Assembly: GCA_944385175.1 (NCBI GenBank) | Contig: CALWWB010000012.1 | Location: forward strand, 1 to 35,051 | Direction: 5' to 3' | DNA: 35,051 nt | Origin: an uncultured Oscillospiraceae bacterium | GTDB lineage: Bacteria > Bacillota > Clostridia > Oscillospirales > Oscillospiraceae | Part shown: piece after piece, positions 16,236 through 23,886 of the stretch | How the letters are laid out: each line of letters starts with the position of its first letter | Numbering within the stretch: position 1 is the stretch's first letter | Notes under the pieces: generated by a model | What the model saw: only the letters and a program-made list of their open reading frames with translations | Told to the model about the DNA's origin: nothing | The model's database searches: none | Translations under genes and position numbers: made by a program

Positions 16236-17291
16236 TCAGAGCTTTATCAGGACCTTGTCGTAGCGCCCGTCCTCAGGCAGTTCGCCAAGACCCAGGCCGT
16301 AGTCGAACAGAGGCCGGTATCCCCAGCCTTCAGTCACCCAGCGGTAGCCTCCATACTGGGCGGTGTTGAAGCCCGGGATTGTGTTGGCTTCCACTATAAG
16401 CGGTCCGTTTTCCGTTATTGCCAGATCCCAGCCGATGTTGGATATCTTCCCCGCCAGGGGCATTGCCTTTCGCATCAGCTCCAGGCACTCCTGCCAGTAA
16501 GGTATCTGCAGCCCTTTGAATCTCACTCCCGTCACCGGGTGGCACTGATGCTCCACCAGCTTGTTCTGGTCCACGGCGTCGGTTATCACTTCCCCGCTCC
16601 TGATATCAATCATGGCTGTGAGGGCATCCTGACATCCATTGGATATACTCTTGCTTATGGCACAGGTGAGCACCGGTGCAAATACCAGATCGCCCCGGGG
16701 AGAACTCAGGGAGTAGAAGCGGATTATGCTCACGGCTCCGGGGTTCAGCTCTGCCAGCCGGGCGTGCTGGGTAATGTATTCCTCTACAATATAATTCTCC
16801 GCCCCTCTGATGAATTCCATGGCGGCATCCAGTTCTTCCGGCCCAGAGGCGGGCAGTACTTTTACGCCCTTGCCCTGACCCTTACAGTTGGGCTTTGCTA
16901 TCACCCGGCCTTCCTCTCCCGCCAGGCTGCACAGCAACTCCTCCGTTACATCCTTTGCCAGATAGCAGCGCCGTCCGTAAAATTCGGAAAACACCTTGGA
17001 GAAGATGTATTTGTTCATCAGTATGCAGATATAGCGTCTGTCCGTCAGAGTTTTTCTGTATTCCGCCCTGGACCACAAAGTACATACGGTCTTTTTCTGT
17101 TCCTCCGTAAGGCTGTCATAGCCCAGCCAGCTGTACTCCCCCAGGGAAATGTGGTTTATTTTCTTTGCCTGGATTATGTCTTTTTCTATCCATCCCGCGC
17201 TTTTGCCGCACTGGGCGGAGTAGCTCCGGGCAAACTCCCGTATATGCTTTCTTGAGGAAATTATCCTTGCAAGTCCTGTACTCTCTTTCAT
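16236..17291 (-). CDS. Sugar-transfer-associated ATP-grasp protein (paralogue 3)
   Basis: 351-residue ATPgrasp_ST protein. VIAKPNCKGQGKGVKVL (nucleotide loop), NPGAVSIIRF, HPVTGVRFKGLQIPYW, IGWDLAITENGPLIVEANTIPGFN are in the same order as in its paralogues. It lacks the DNxxxGG segment that the other three carry between the second and third motifs (here SISNGCQDALTAMIDIRSGEV), which may mean a different substrate. The N-terminal 100 residues are an all-alpha region of unknown role. It follows the first operon gene after 12 nt and precedes the symporter peptide by 49 nt. Predicted cytoplasmic ligase; the bond formed is unknown. Confidence 0.86.
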   Translation of the reverse strand: MKESTGLARIISSRKHIREFARSYSAQCGKSAGWIEKDIIQAKKINHISLGEYSWLGYDSLTEEQKKTVCTLWSRAEYRKTLTDRRYICILMNKYIFSKVFSEFYGRRCYLAKDVTEELLCSLAGEEGRVIAKPNCKGQGKGVKVLPASGPEELDAAMEFIRGAENYIVEEYITQHARLAELNPGAVSIIRFYSLSSPRGDLVFAPVLTCAISKSISNGCQDALTAMIDIRSGEVITDAVDQNKLVEHQCHPVTGVRFKGLQIPYWQECLELMRKAMPLAGKISNIGWDLAITENGPLIVEANTIPGFNTAQYGGYRWVTEGWGYRPLFDYGLGLGELPEDGRYDKVLIKL

Positions 17292-17303
17292 TCCCCTGTC
17301 CCC

Positions 17304-18386
17304 TTACATTTTTGCTATCAGTGCTTCCAGCTCCCAGCGGCGCCCCGTCTTGGTCACCAACTGCATCCCGCCCATCTGGGCCGTACAGTTGGCCTCCACC
17401 ATACACCAGCCTTGCTTTGCCGTATAGGCCAGATCCCAGCCGCAATAGTGGTTCCCCGGAACCATCATAGCCGCCTGCTTCACCATGCTCACCGCCTCGT
17501 CCCAGGCGGGTATCTGAAAGCCCTCAAAGCTCACTCCCGTATCCGGGTGCTGCCGGAAGCTGTGGCCCTTTTTGTCTGCCCCGTGGGTAAACACCCTTCC
17601 CGACTCCGGGTCGATCAGGGCGCTGATGCCTCCTGCGCTGAAGTTGTCTACAACGCTGTCGTGCTGTCCCACTCTGAGGGTGGGGTTAAAGAGCACCACC
17701 TGCTCCGCTCCCTCTCCGTCCTTTATAACTGCCGTGGGGATGCGGAGAGTGTTTACCGACTGGGGGTGTATCACCGCCATTTCTTCCCCCTGTTCAATAA
17801 GTTCCTCCAGCACGGCACCGGCAGAGCTGTATTCAGCAAAAGCCTCTTCCAGAGAAGCGTAGTTTTCTATTTTATCAAGATAAACACCTTTGCCGAAGGC
17901 GGCATATATGGGCTTTACTATGTATTCCCGGTGCTTGTCCGTAAAGCCGCCCAGCTCCTCCAGAGCTTTTTCCCCAGGCTCCTTGTCCTTGCGGATGCAC
18001 AGCATATCCCGCTTGAAAAACTCTCGGAATTTCTTATAGGTCAGGTATTTATTCTCCAACATGTTGGTGTTTCTGGGGTCGTTCATCCTGGGATAAAAGC
18101 TCATCCTTATGCCTTCGGTAATGAAGGAGGAGCGGTATTCATCATCTTTTCCCTCAAAGCCGTACTGGAAGTACTCATCATAATAAGCTCCGTACTTCAT
18201 CAGGCAGCGGGTCATATCCCGGCGAAGGCAACGGAGGTATTTCTTATCCTCAAGTTCCTCCGGGCTTTTATACTTTGCAATAATGCTGTCTATTTGTCCA
18301 TGCTTTAAATTGTAGTGACGGCACTTCCTGTACCAGGTCTTGAAGCGTATTTTCCTGTATATCTTTCTACGTATCCTGCGCAGCAC
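17304..18386 (-). CDS. Sugar-transfer-associated ATP-grasp protein (paralogue 4), first gene of operon
   Basis: 360 residues from GTG 18386. This start is preferred because AAGGGAG lies 8 nt upstream. The longer TTG reading at 18461 falls inside the -35 box of a strong promoter and would put the start before the RNA begins. Motifs are YIVKPIYAAFGKGVYLDKI, HPQSVNTLRI, DNFSAGGISALIDPESGRV, HPDTGVSFEGFQIPAW and CGWDLAYTAKQGWCMVEANCTAQMGG. The N-terminus is strongly basic (LRRIRRKIYRKIRFKTWYRK), suggesting contact with the membrane or an acidic polymer. Family role as for the other three: probable ATP-dependent ligation on a glycan precursor, substrate unknown. Confidence 0.86.
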   Translation of the reverse strand: MLRRIRRKIYRKIRFKTWYRKCRHYNLKHGQIDSIIAKYKSPEELEDKKYLRCLRRDMTRCLMKYGAYYDEYFQYGFEGKDDEYRSSFITEGIRMSFYPRMNDPRNTNMLENKYLTYKKFREFFKRDMLCIRKDKEPGEKALEELGGFTDKHREYIVKPIYAAFGKGVYLDKIENYASLEEAFAEYSSAGAVLEELIEQGEEMAVIHPQSVNTLRIPTAVIKDGEGAEQVVLFNPTLRVGQHDSVVDNFSAGGISALIDPESGRVFTHGADKKGHSFRQHPDTGVSFEGFQIPAWDEAVSMVKQAAMMVPGNHYCGWDLAYTAKQGWCMVEANCTAQMGGMQLVTKTGRRWELEALIAKM

Positions 18387-18432
18387 GGCAATTTCTCCCT
18401 TTTCCCGCCGCCGGTTGGCACTTATTTTTTTT

Positions 18433-18461
18433 ATTATACAGAAGTCCCTAATTTTATTCAA
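18433..18461 (-). promoter_or_regulatory. Promoter of the glycan/ATP-grasp operon
   Basis: Minus strand: TTGAAT (18461-18456), a 17-bp spacer, TATAAT (18438-18433, perfect). RNA would begin near 18426 and give a leader of about 40 nt before GTG 18386. No further terminator or good promoter was seen through the 10.6-kb gene run that follows. Confidence 0.7.
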
Positions 18462-18505
18462 CCGGAAAACGCCGGGACAATACTGTAAAATCTTTCATTC
18501 ACAAG

Positions 18506-18538
18506 AATGCCGCCATGCCACGAAGGCATGGCGGCATT
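18506..18538. terminator. Terminator after baiE
   Basis: Perfect 14-bp stem AATGCCGCCATGCC with its complement around ACGAA. It lies 35 nt beyond the baiE stop and upstream of the glycan operon promoter, so it closes the baiCD-baiE unit. The exit on the minus strand is TTCTTGTG; on the plus strand it is TTTT. Confidence 0.8.
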
Positions 18539-18572
18539 TTCAAACTATTACCGGTTAATAATTGCCTCTGAA

Positions 18573-19103
18573 TTATTTTTTGACGACTTTCTTTTTCTTG
18601 GGACGGAACATGTTGATGCGGATGAAATGGGACTTGTCTCTCTGGAAGGACTCCTCATAAATCCGCAGGTAGCCGGTCTCCTTGATCAGCCACTTGCCGT
18701 CCACCTTCTCATACTTGTCGGTGTAGAGAGCGCTGCCCTGGATCTGGAGACCCTCATAGGGATTGCCCTGGGCGAAGATCAGGTTGTCCTGCAGGTACCA
18801 GTGGCCGATGGCCTCGGTATCGCTGACAATGATGATCTCGGGGGTATGGCCCTGATGGAGGGTGATCTCAGTCTGGGGCATATTCTCTGCCATATAGTTG
18901 GCCACTTCTTCGGGGCCGTGGAAAGACAGCTTGCCGTCAGAGTAGGAGGTGGTCACATCGGGGTGGAAGGTGGCCTTCAGGCCTTCCCAGTCCTTGGTGT
19001 CCAGGGCGGCGAAGTAGCGGCTCTTCAGGGCCTTGATCTCTTCGATGTCCTTGAGTCTCTGGATTTCCTTCTCAAGAGCTTCCAGACGTTCTTCAACAGT
19101 CAT
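18573..19103 (-). CDS. baiE: Bile acid 7-alpha-dehydratase
   Basis: Removes water from 7-alpha-hydroxy-3-oxo-delta4-cholenoyl-CoA, the rate-limiting step of 7-alpha-dehydroxylation, in the cytoplasm. The 176-residue SnoaL/NTF2-like protein matches remembered C. scindens BaiE along its whole length: LEALEKEIQRLKDIEEIK, TSYSDGKL, HTPEI, ALYTDKYEKVDGKW and ETGYLRIYEE have clear counterparts. The residues shown important in BaiE are all there at the same positions: Tyr30, Asp35, His83, and Arg147 (Arg146 in C. scindens, one residue shorter before it). The basic tail RPKKKKVVKK is longer than usual. GGAAGGAAG lies about 9 nt before the ATG. It follows baiCD by 37 nt in a two-gene unit, whereas in C. 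scindens it sits inside the long bai operon. Confidence 0.95.
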   Translation of the reverse strand: MTVEERLEALEKEIQRLKDIEEIKALKSRYFAALDTKDWEGLKATFHPDVTTSYSDGKLSFHGPEEVANYMAENMPQTEITLHQGHTPEIIIVSDTEAIGHWYLQDNLIFAQGNPYEGLQIQGSALYTDKYEKVDGKWLIKETGYLRIYEESFQRDKSHFIRINMFRPKKKKVVKK

Positions 19104-19140
19104 GATAAAAACTTCCTTCCTAAAAGTTTACAGTCCGATC

Positions 19141-21063
19141 TTAGATGCGGTATGCAACTGCGTAAGCGTCAGCGGTAGCATCCAGACCCATGCGGACCTG
19201 CTTGGCATCGCCGATGACGTCATAAGCAATACCCAGCTCCTGGCACTTGGCGGTCAGGTCGGCAGTGGGACGGGAAACGGTACCGGTAGCAACCACCAGG
19301 GTGTCGAAGTGACGGCTCTTGTCGGAGGTCTTCTTGAACTTATCGGTGAACTTGTAGTTGATGGTGTGGTCCTCGATGCTGGTGACCTTGGACTTGTTGC
19401 TCTTCTTAATGGCATCTCCGGGATACTCGATATCCAGGAACATGGTGCGCAGCATACCCATGTTGTTGCCAACACGCTTGGCATCCATCACGCGGACATC
19501 CTTGACGCCCTTGCTCACCAGATACTGGGCAACCTCACAACCCACGGTGCCGCCGCCCAGGATGACCACTTCGCCCTTGGGCTCCACCTTGCCGGTGAGC
19601 ACGTCCTCTGCAGTGACAACATCAGCGCTGTCAATGCCGGGGATTTCGGGGGCCACATAGTGGGCACCGGTAGCGATGACCACATGGTCGGGCTTGACCT
19701 CAGCAATCAGCTCGGGAGTCACGGTGACGCCGGTCTTGATCTCGATACCGCGGCGCTGGCACTCCTTCACTTCCCATTCCACAGCAGCGGCGAACTCCTG
19801 CTTCTTGGGGGCGGCGCCGGCCAGAACGAACTGACCGCCGGCCTTCTCGGAGGCTTCGTAGATGGTGGGGTTGTGGCCGCGGGCCTTCAGGAACTGAGCA
19901 GTCAGCAGGCCGCCGATGCCGGCGCCGATGACCATCACGTTCTTGGGGCTGTCGGTCTTGGGCAGGCCCTGATGCTCCAGGCAGAGCATAGGGTTGCGGG
20001 TGCAGGTGATGTGGTTGGCCTTGGGGTCAATGACCTTGTCATAGCAGCCCTGGGTGCAGCCGATGCAGAGACGGATCTCATCGGTGCGGCCTTCCTTGGC
20101 CTTGTTGCACCACTCGGGATCGACCAGCTGGCCACGGCCAACGGCGATCATATCGATCTTGCCTTCCTCAATGAGCTTGTTGGCCACATCGGGAGTGTTG
20201 ACACGGCCCACGCCGATGACGGGGATGCTGATGCCGGCCTTGACGGCGGCGATGTTATCCATATTGAAGCCCGGCTCCAGATTGTAGGGGGGGACTTCGT
20301 AAACGGTGGCAAGGCTCATGGCATTGCCGCGGGAGAGGTCAGCAGCGTCTACACCGGCCTCGGCAGCCCAGTTGATGAACTGGATGGTCTCTTCAACGGT
20401 GGTGACCTTGGGCATCAGCTCGTCGATGGCGTCCAGGCGCATCAGCAGAGGCATATCCTCGGGCATATTGGCGCGCATCTCCCGGATGACCTCCAGGTTG
20501 AAGCGGCAGCGGTTCTCCAGACTCTGATTTCCGTATTCATCGGTACGTTTATTGAGGAAGGGGTTCATGAACTCGTGGGGCAGATAGGTATGGGCGGCAT
20601 GGAACTCCAGGGCGTCAAAACCGGCCTCCACAGCCAGCTTTGCGGAAGCACCGTACTGCTTGATGATCTCCTGGATACGCTCATGGGTGATGGTATCGGG
20701 AGTCTCTCTCTTGTTGGTCTTGTCGAAGAAAGCTTCGGGAACAAAGCCGCCGTGCCAGATCTGGACGCAGGCCAGACCGCCGTTGTCATGGATGGCCTTG
20801 GTGACCTTCTTCAGCTCTTCGCTGTGGTGCTCAGTGTACAGGCCCAGGTACAGGTAAGCGTGGGTCTCGGGGCAGACGCAGGCAGGCTCAACGATGTTCA
20901 GGGCGCAGCCGCCGGCAGCACGGGCGGCATGGTAAGCGGCCAGGTCTTCCGCGATGTCGTGCTTATTCTTGACCATCTTGGTGTTCATGCCGGGCAGAAC
21001 AACGCGGTTCTTGAGTTCAAGTCCTCTGAGCTTAATGGGGGAAAACAATGCATCGTAACTCAT
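19141..21063 (-). CDS. baiCD: NAD(H)-dependent 3-oxo-delta4-cholenoic acid oxidoreductase
   Basis: Old-yellow-enzyme/2,4-dienoyl-CoA reductase type flavoenzyme that introduces, and later reduces, the delta-4 double bond of 7-alpha-hydroxy bile acid intermediates. It has 640 residues from ATG 21063, a start chosen because MSYDALFSPIKLRGLELKNR is the BaiCD N-terminus and GGAAAGAG precedes it. The TIM-barrel FMN domain spans about 1-365 with FHAAHTYLPHEF (His155, His158). A 4Fe-4S site C-x2-C-x3-C-x13-C is at C333, C336, C340, C354. The FAD domain begins VMVIGAGIGG near 377, and a second dinucleotide loop LGGGTVGCEV lies near 520. Similarity to remembered C. scindens BaiCD is high throughout. 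It is the first gene after the divergent control region and is preceded by a leader of about 290 nt. Confidence 0.95.
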   Translation of the reverse strand: MSYDALFSPIKLRGLELKNRVVLPGMNTKMVKNKHDIAEDLAAYHAARAAGGCALNIVEPACVCPETHAYLYLGLYTEHHSEELKKVTKAIHDNGGLACVQIWHGGFVPEAFFDKTNKRETPDTITHERIQEIIKQYGASAKLAVEAGFDALEFHAAHTYLPHEFMNPFLNKRTDEYGNQSLENRCRFNLEVIREMRANMPEDMPLLMRLDAIDELMPKVTTVEETIQFINWAAEAGVDAADLSRGNAMSLATVYEVPPYNLEPGFNMDNIAAVKAGISIPVIGVGRVNTPDVANKLIEEGKIDMIAVGRGQLVDPEWCNKAKEGRTDEIRLCIGCTQGCYDKVIDPKANHITCTRNPMLCLEHQGLPKTDSPKNVMVIGAGIGGLLTAQFLKARGHNPTIYEASEKAGGQFVLAGAAPKKQEFAAAVEWEVKECQRRGIEIKTGVTVTPELIAEVKPDHVVIATGAHYVAPEIPGIDSADVVTAEDVLTGKVEPKGEVVILGGGTVGCEVAQYLVSKGVKDVRVMDAKRVGNNMGMLRTMFLDIEYPGDAIKKSNKSKVTSIEDHTINYKFTDKFKKTSDKSRHFDTLVVATGTVSRPTADLTAKCQELGIAYDVIGDAKQVRMGLDATADAYAVAYRI

Positions 21064-21120
21064 AGTAATACACTCTTTCCTTTTTTTAATTTTTCTTTGC
21101 AATGGGGCAATAGGAAATTT

Positions 21121-21209
21121 GACAGTGGCCCTTTGGGAGAGGGCCGAAACGGGCCAGGGAACAGCCCGCCCGGCAGCTACTGGTGGCTTGAAGCCGCCTT
21201 ATCACTGTC
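21121..21209 (-). ncRNA. Candidate structured leader RNA of baiCD
   Basis: On the minus strand a perfect 7-bp helix (GACAGTG at 21209-21203 with CACTGTC at 21127-21121) encloses three hairpins: 21198-21182 (GGCGGC/GCCACC, one wobble), 21168-21150 (CGGGC/GCCCG) and 21145-21127 (GGCCCT/AGGGCC, whose outer base competes with the closing helix). It lies within the predicted baiCD 5' leader, 58 nt before the ATG. It does not match a tRNA or a riboswitch class I can name. GC-rich DNA folds readily, so this is a candidate only. Confidence 0.35.
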
Positions 21210-21360
21210 TCAGCAGAAAACTTATTGTAGAAATTTTAACACTAGTGGCCGCTGCTTGTAGGCAATATTTTCTCTTTCTCATACCCAAGCCAGGAACAAA
21301 AAATCATATTTTATTATCATTTTTTCTTATCCAAAACCGTCATTTATCTACGCTTTTTAA

Positions 21361-21389
21361 ATAATATAACCCTAAAGGTACACTTCCAA
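21361..21389 (-). promoter_or_regulatory. Candidate promoter of baiCD-baiE
   Basis: Minus strand: TTGGAA (21389-21384), a 17-bp spacer, TATTAT (21366-21361). It implies a long leader of about 290 nt. The weak -35 fits an activator-dependent promoter. This 675-bp gap between baiCD and baiH holds no gene. Confidence 0.45.
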
Positions 21390-21417
21390 ATTGCCTATAT
21401 TTGTGTCACTGTCACAA

Positions 21418-21444
21418 CAGATACCGGATGTATACAGCAGATAC
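21418..21444 (-). promoter_or_regulatory. Direct repeat CAGATAC x2, candidate activator site for baiCD
   Basis: CAGATAC occurs at 21418-21424 and 21438-21444, spaced 20 bp, with a related CAGATAT at 21490. The pair is 29-60 bp upstream of the baiCD -35. Direct repeats about 20 bp apart are usual for AraC-family activators; two AraC/cupin genes lie in the cluster. Confidence 0.35.
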
Positions 21445-21497
21445 GCTTTAAAGCCGTTGATATGTGTGGAAGCGCTGCTGTTAGCGCCGCAGATATC

Positions 21498-21544
21498 GTA
21501 GGAAAATTTAATAAAATGTCTACATATCTTGTAGGAAAATTAAA
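21498..21544 (+). promoter_or_regulatory. Direct repeat GTAGGAAAATT x2, candidate operator upstream of baiH
   Basis: GTAGGAAAATTTAA (21498-21511) and GTAGGAAAATTAAA (21531-21544), start to start 33 bp. Each is preceded by ATATC, and the second reads ATCTTGTAGG. It ends about 43 bp before the -35 of the baiH promoter. ATCTTGTA also occurs twice upstream of the second baiA gene. Confidence 0.4.
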
Positions 21545-21587
21545 AGAAAGTCTCGGATGAATGTGGATTGTTTAACAAAAAATGAGA

Positions 21588-21616
21588 TACACAATACGCC
21601 CTTTTCAGTTTATACT
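21588..21616 (+). promoter_or_regulatory. Candidate promoter of the baiH operon
   Basis: TACACA (21588-21593), a 17-bp spacer and TATACT (21611-21616). Predicted RNA starts near 21623, about 115 nt before the baiH ATG. A short hairpin (CTGGCTT/AAGCCGG, 21633-21649) sits just inside the leader. Confidence 0.4.
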
Positions 21617-21738
21617 GTAAACATATTCAGGTCTGGCTTCATAAGCCGGATTTTCAGCAGAAAGCCTTGCTGTGGAACAGGGAAATCCACAGAGAACAGT
21701 CGGCAAGCGTCAATTCAATATTATTTGGAGGTATACGC

Positions 21739-23733
21739 ATGATAACGGATATGAAAAATGCAAAACTCTTCAGCCCCCTCCAGTTGGGAAAAACCACCCT
21801 TAAAAACCGCATAGCAATGGCTCCCATGAGCATGCACTATGAGGCTACTGACGGCACCGTACCCAAACAGCTGGCGGACATATTTGTGCGCCGTGCCGAG
21901 GGCGGTGTGGGTTATGTGGTCATCGATGCCGTAACCGTCGACCACAAGTATTGGTACATCGGCAAAACCACCGCTTTGGATAAGGACAAGCTGGTACCTC
22001 AGTTTGCCGCTTTTGCAAAGCGCATTACCGATGCCGGCAGCACCCTTTTCCCCCAGATAGTACATCCCGGCCCTGAGTCTATCTGTGCCCTTAAGGGCAT
22101 CAAGCCTATGGGACCCTCCGTCAACACAAATGCCAACGGCCATGTCTCCAGAGAAATGACCATTGAAGAAATACAGAAAGTAATCAAGCAGTACGGGCAG
22201 GCTGCCCGCAGAGCTGAGGAAGCCGGCTGCGGCGGCATCGCGCTGCATGCCGCCCACGCCTACATGCTCCCCGGTGCTTTCCTGTCCCCTCTTCGCAACA
22301 AGCGCATGGACGAATACGGCGGCTGTATAGACAACCGGGCCAGACTTATTCTGGAGATTATTGAGGAATGCCGCAGAAATGTCAGCCGCGACTTCCCCAT
22401 AGTGCTGCGTATCTCCGGCGACGAGCGCCAGGCCGGCGGCAATTCTCTGGAAGAGATGCTGTACCTGGCTCCCAAGTTTGAGGCAGCAGGCGTGGATATG
22501 CTGGAGGTATCCGGCGGCGTTCAGTATGAGGGACTTCAGAACATCCTTCCCTCCCACAGCATGAAGATAGGCATGAACGTCTATGAAGCTTCCGAGATAA
22601 AGAAAGTTGTCAACATCCCCGTATTTGTGGTCGGCAAAATCAACGACATCCGTTATGCTGCCGATCTGGTGGAACGTGGCCTGGTAGATGGAGTAACTCT
22701 GGGCCGTCCCCTGCTGGCAGATCCCGATCTGCCCAAGAAGGCTCTGGAAAACCGCTTTGACGACATCACTCCCTGTGGCTCCTGCGGCGGCCGCTGCATT
22801 ACTCCCGAAAATCCCCAGCATCCCGTATGTAAGTGCCACATCAATCCCCTGGTGGGCCGGGAATATGACTTCCCCTTCAACCCCACTGACAAGCCCAAAA
22901 AACTGCTGGTCATCGGCGCAGGCCCCGGCGGAATGTACACTGCAGTCACCGCAGCCGAGCGGGGACATGATGTCACCGTATGGGAAAAGAGCAATCATAT
23001 CGGAGGCCAGCTGAATCTGGCAGTTGTTTCTCCCGGTAAGCAGGAGATGACCAAGTGGATGGTGCATCTCAACTACCGCGCCAAGAAGGCCGGCGTTAAG
23101 TTTGAGTTCAAGAAGGAAGCCACCGTGGAACTGGTAAAGGAATTTGCTCCCGATGCCGTGGTGGTCGCTACCGGCGCAACTCCCCTTATCCCCACCTTTA
23201 TCAAGGGCGTAGGTGACTATCCCATCATTACTACCCACGATATTCTCAGCCGCAGGATCACCATTCCTCAGGGCCGCGTCTGCATTCTGGGCGGCGGTGA
23301 GGTGGCTTGCGAGACCGCCGAGATGATTATGAAGGACGCAAGACCCAACTCCGTCTACTCCACCGGCGGCAGCATTGGCGACGTAGAGGTGAGCCTTGTG
23401 GAGATGATGCCCCAGATGATGACCGGCGTCTGCCAGCCTAACCGCAGCGTCGCCATGGCCAGCCTCCGTCACGAGGGTGTCCAGATGCATGTCAACTCCA
23501 AGGTTCTGGAGGTCACCGAGCACGACGTTAAGATTCAGCACAAAGACGGCAGTGAGGAGTGGCTCAAGGGCTTTGACTACATCGTCCTGGGCCTGGGTTC
23601 CAGAAAGTATGACCCGCTCTCTGAGGAACTGAAGGCTTTTGTTCCTGAGGTATATGTCATCGGAGATGCCGTCAAGCCCGGCCAGTCCAGTGATGCAATG
23701 CATCAGGGCTTCGAGGTTGCCTATAATCTCTGA
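21739..23733 (+). CDS. baiH: Bile acid flavin oxidoreductase BaiH
   Basis: Paralogue of BaiCD that in reconstituted pathways acts as a reductase of the dehydrated intermediate (the second reductive step; first described as acting on 7-beta epimers). It has 664 residues from ATG 21739, after GGAGG. The N-terminus MKNAKLFSPLQLGKTTLKNR and long stretches such as PQIVHPGPES, SPLRNKRMDEYGG, LRISGDER, APKFEAAGVDMLEVSGG and YRAKKAGVKFEF match remembered C. scindens BaiH closely. A 4Fe-4S site C346-x2-C349-x3-C353-x12-C366, an FAD loop VIGAGPGGMY near 391 and a second loop ILGGGEVACETAE are present. It heads the plus-strand unit, 675 bp from baiCD in opposite orientation; in C. scindens the two are in one operon. 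Confidence 0.95.
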   Translation: MITDMKNAKLFSPLQLGKTTLKNRIAMAPMSMHYEATDGTVPKQLADIFVRRAEGGVGYVVIDAVTVDHKYWYIGKTTALDKDKLVPQFAAFAKRITDAGSTLFPQIVHPGPESICALKGIKPMGPSVNTNANGHVSREMTIEEIQKVIKQYGQAARRAEEAGCGGIALHAAHAYMLPGAFLSPLRNKRMDEYGGCIDNRARLILEIIEECRRNVSRDFPIVLRISGDERQAGGNSLEEMLYLAPKFEAAGVDMLEVSGGVQYEGLQNILPSHSMKIGMNVYEASEIKKVVNIPVFVVGKINDIRYAADLVERGLVDGVTLGRPLLADPDLPKKALENRFDDITPCGSCGGRCITPENPQHPVCKCHINPLVGREYDFPFNPTDKPKKLLVIGAGPGGMYTAVTAAERGHDVTVWEKSNHIGGQLNLAVVSPGKQEMTKWMVHLNYRAKKAGVKFEFKKEATVELVKEFAPDAVVVATGATPLIPTFIKGVGDYPIITTHDILSRRITIPQGRVCILGGGEVACETAEMIMKDARPNSVYSTGGSIGDVEVSLVEMMPQMMTGVCQPNRSVAMASLRHEGVQMHVNSKVLEVTEHDVKIQHKDGSEEWLKGFDYIVLGLGSRKYDPLSEELKAFVPEVYVIGDAVKPGQSSDAMHQGFEVAYNL

Positions 23734-23770
23734 TCCGGTGGCAGAATTAATAAGAGAAAATTGATAAATT

Positions 23771-23801
23771 AGACCCCACCGGATATTCTCCGGCGGGGTC
23801 T
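23771..23801 (+). terminator. Hairpin between baiH and the first baiA-type gene
   Basis: 13-bp stem AGACCCCACCGGA with its near-complement (one A/C mismatch) and TATTC loop, followed by a smaller GCCC/GGGC hairpin. There is no run of T after it, so it may attenuate, process or stabilise RNA rather than stop it. The 153-bp gap holds no gene. Confidence 0.45.
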
Positions 23802-23886
23802 GCCCTTATGGGCCGGTCCGGTTCCAGTTTTCAACCTTTGCAAGCATTATTTTTCAAAAATAAAAACAAGAAAGAAGGAAGGAAAA

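Noticed and set aside
18387-18461. TTG start giving 25 extra residues to the first ATP-grasp gene
   Set aside because: That TTG is the -35 box of a TTGAAT-17-TATAAT promoter, so it lies upstream of the predicted RNA start; GTG 18386 has a good ribosome site.
21121-21209. Cloverleaf-like fold before baiCD as a tRNA
   Set aside because: The arms do not have tRNA dimensions, and there is no T-loop GTTC-type sequence or D-loop consensus on either strand.
19033-21261. 742-codon open frame on the plus strand opposite baiCD; similar long frames opposite baiH (21721-23703), the MFS gene and baiF
   Set aside because: All are shadows of strongly biased sense genes. They are rich in Gly, His, Asp, Leu and Val repeats without domains, and have no ribosome sites of note.
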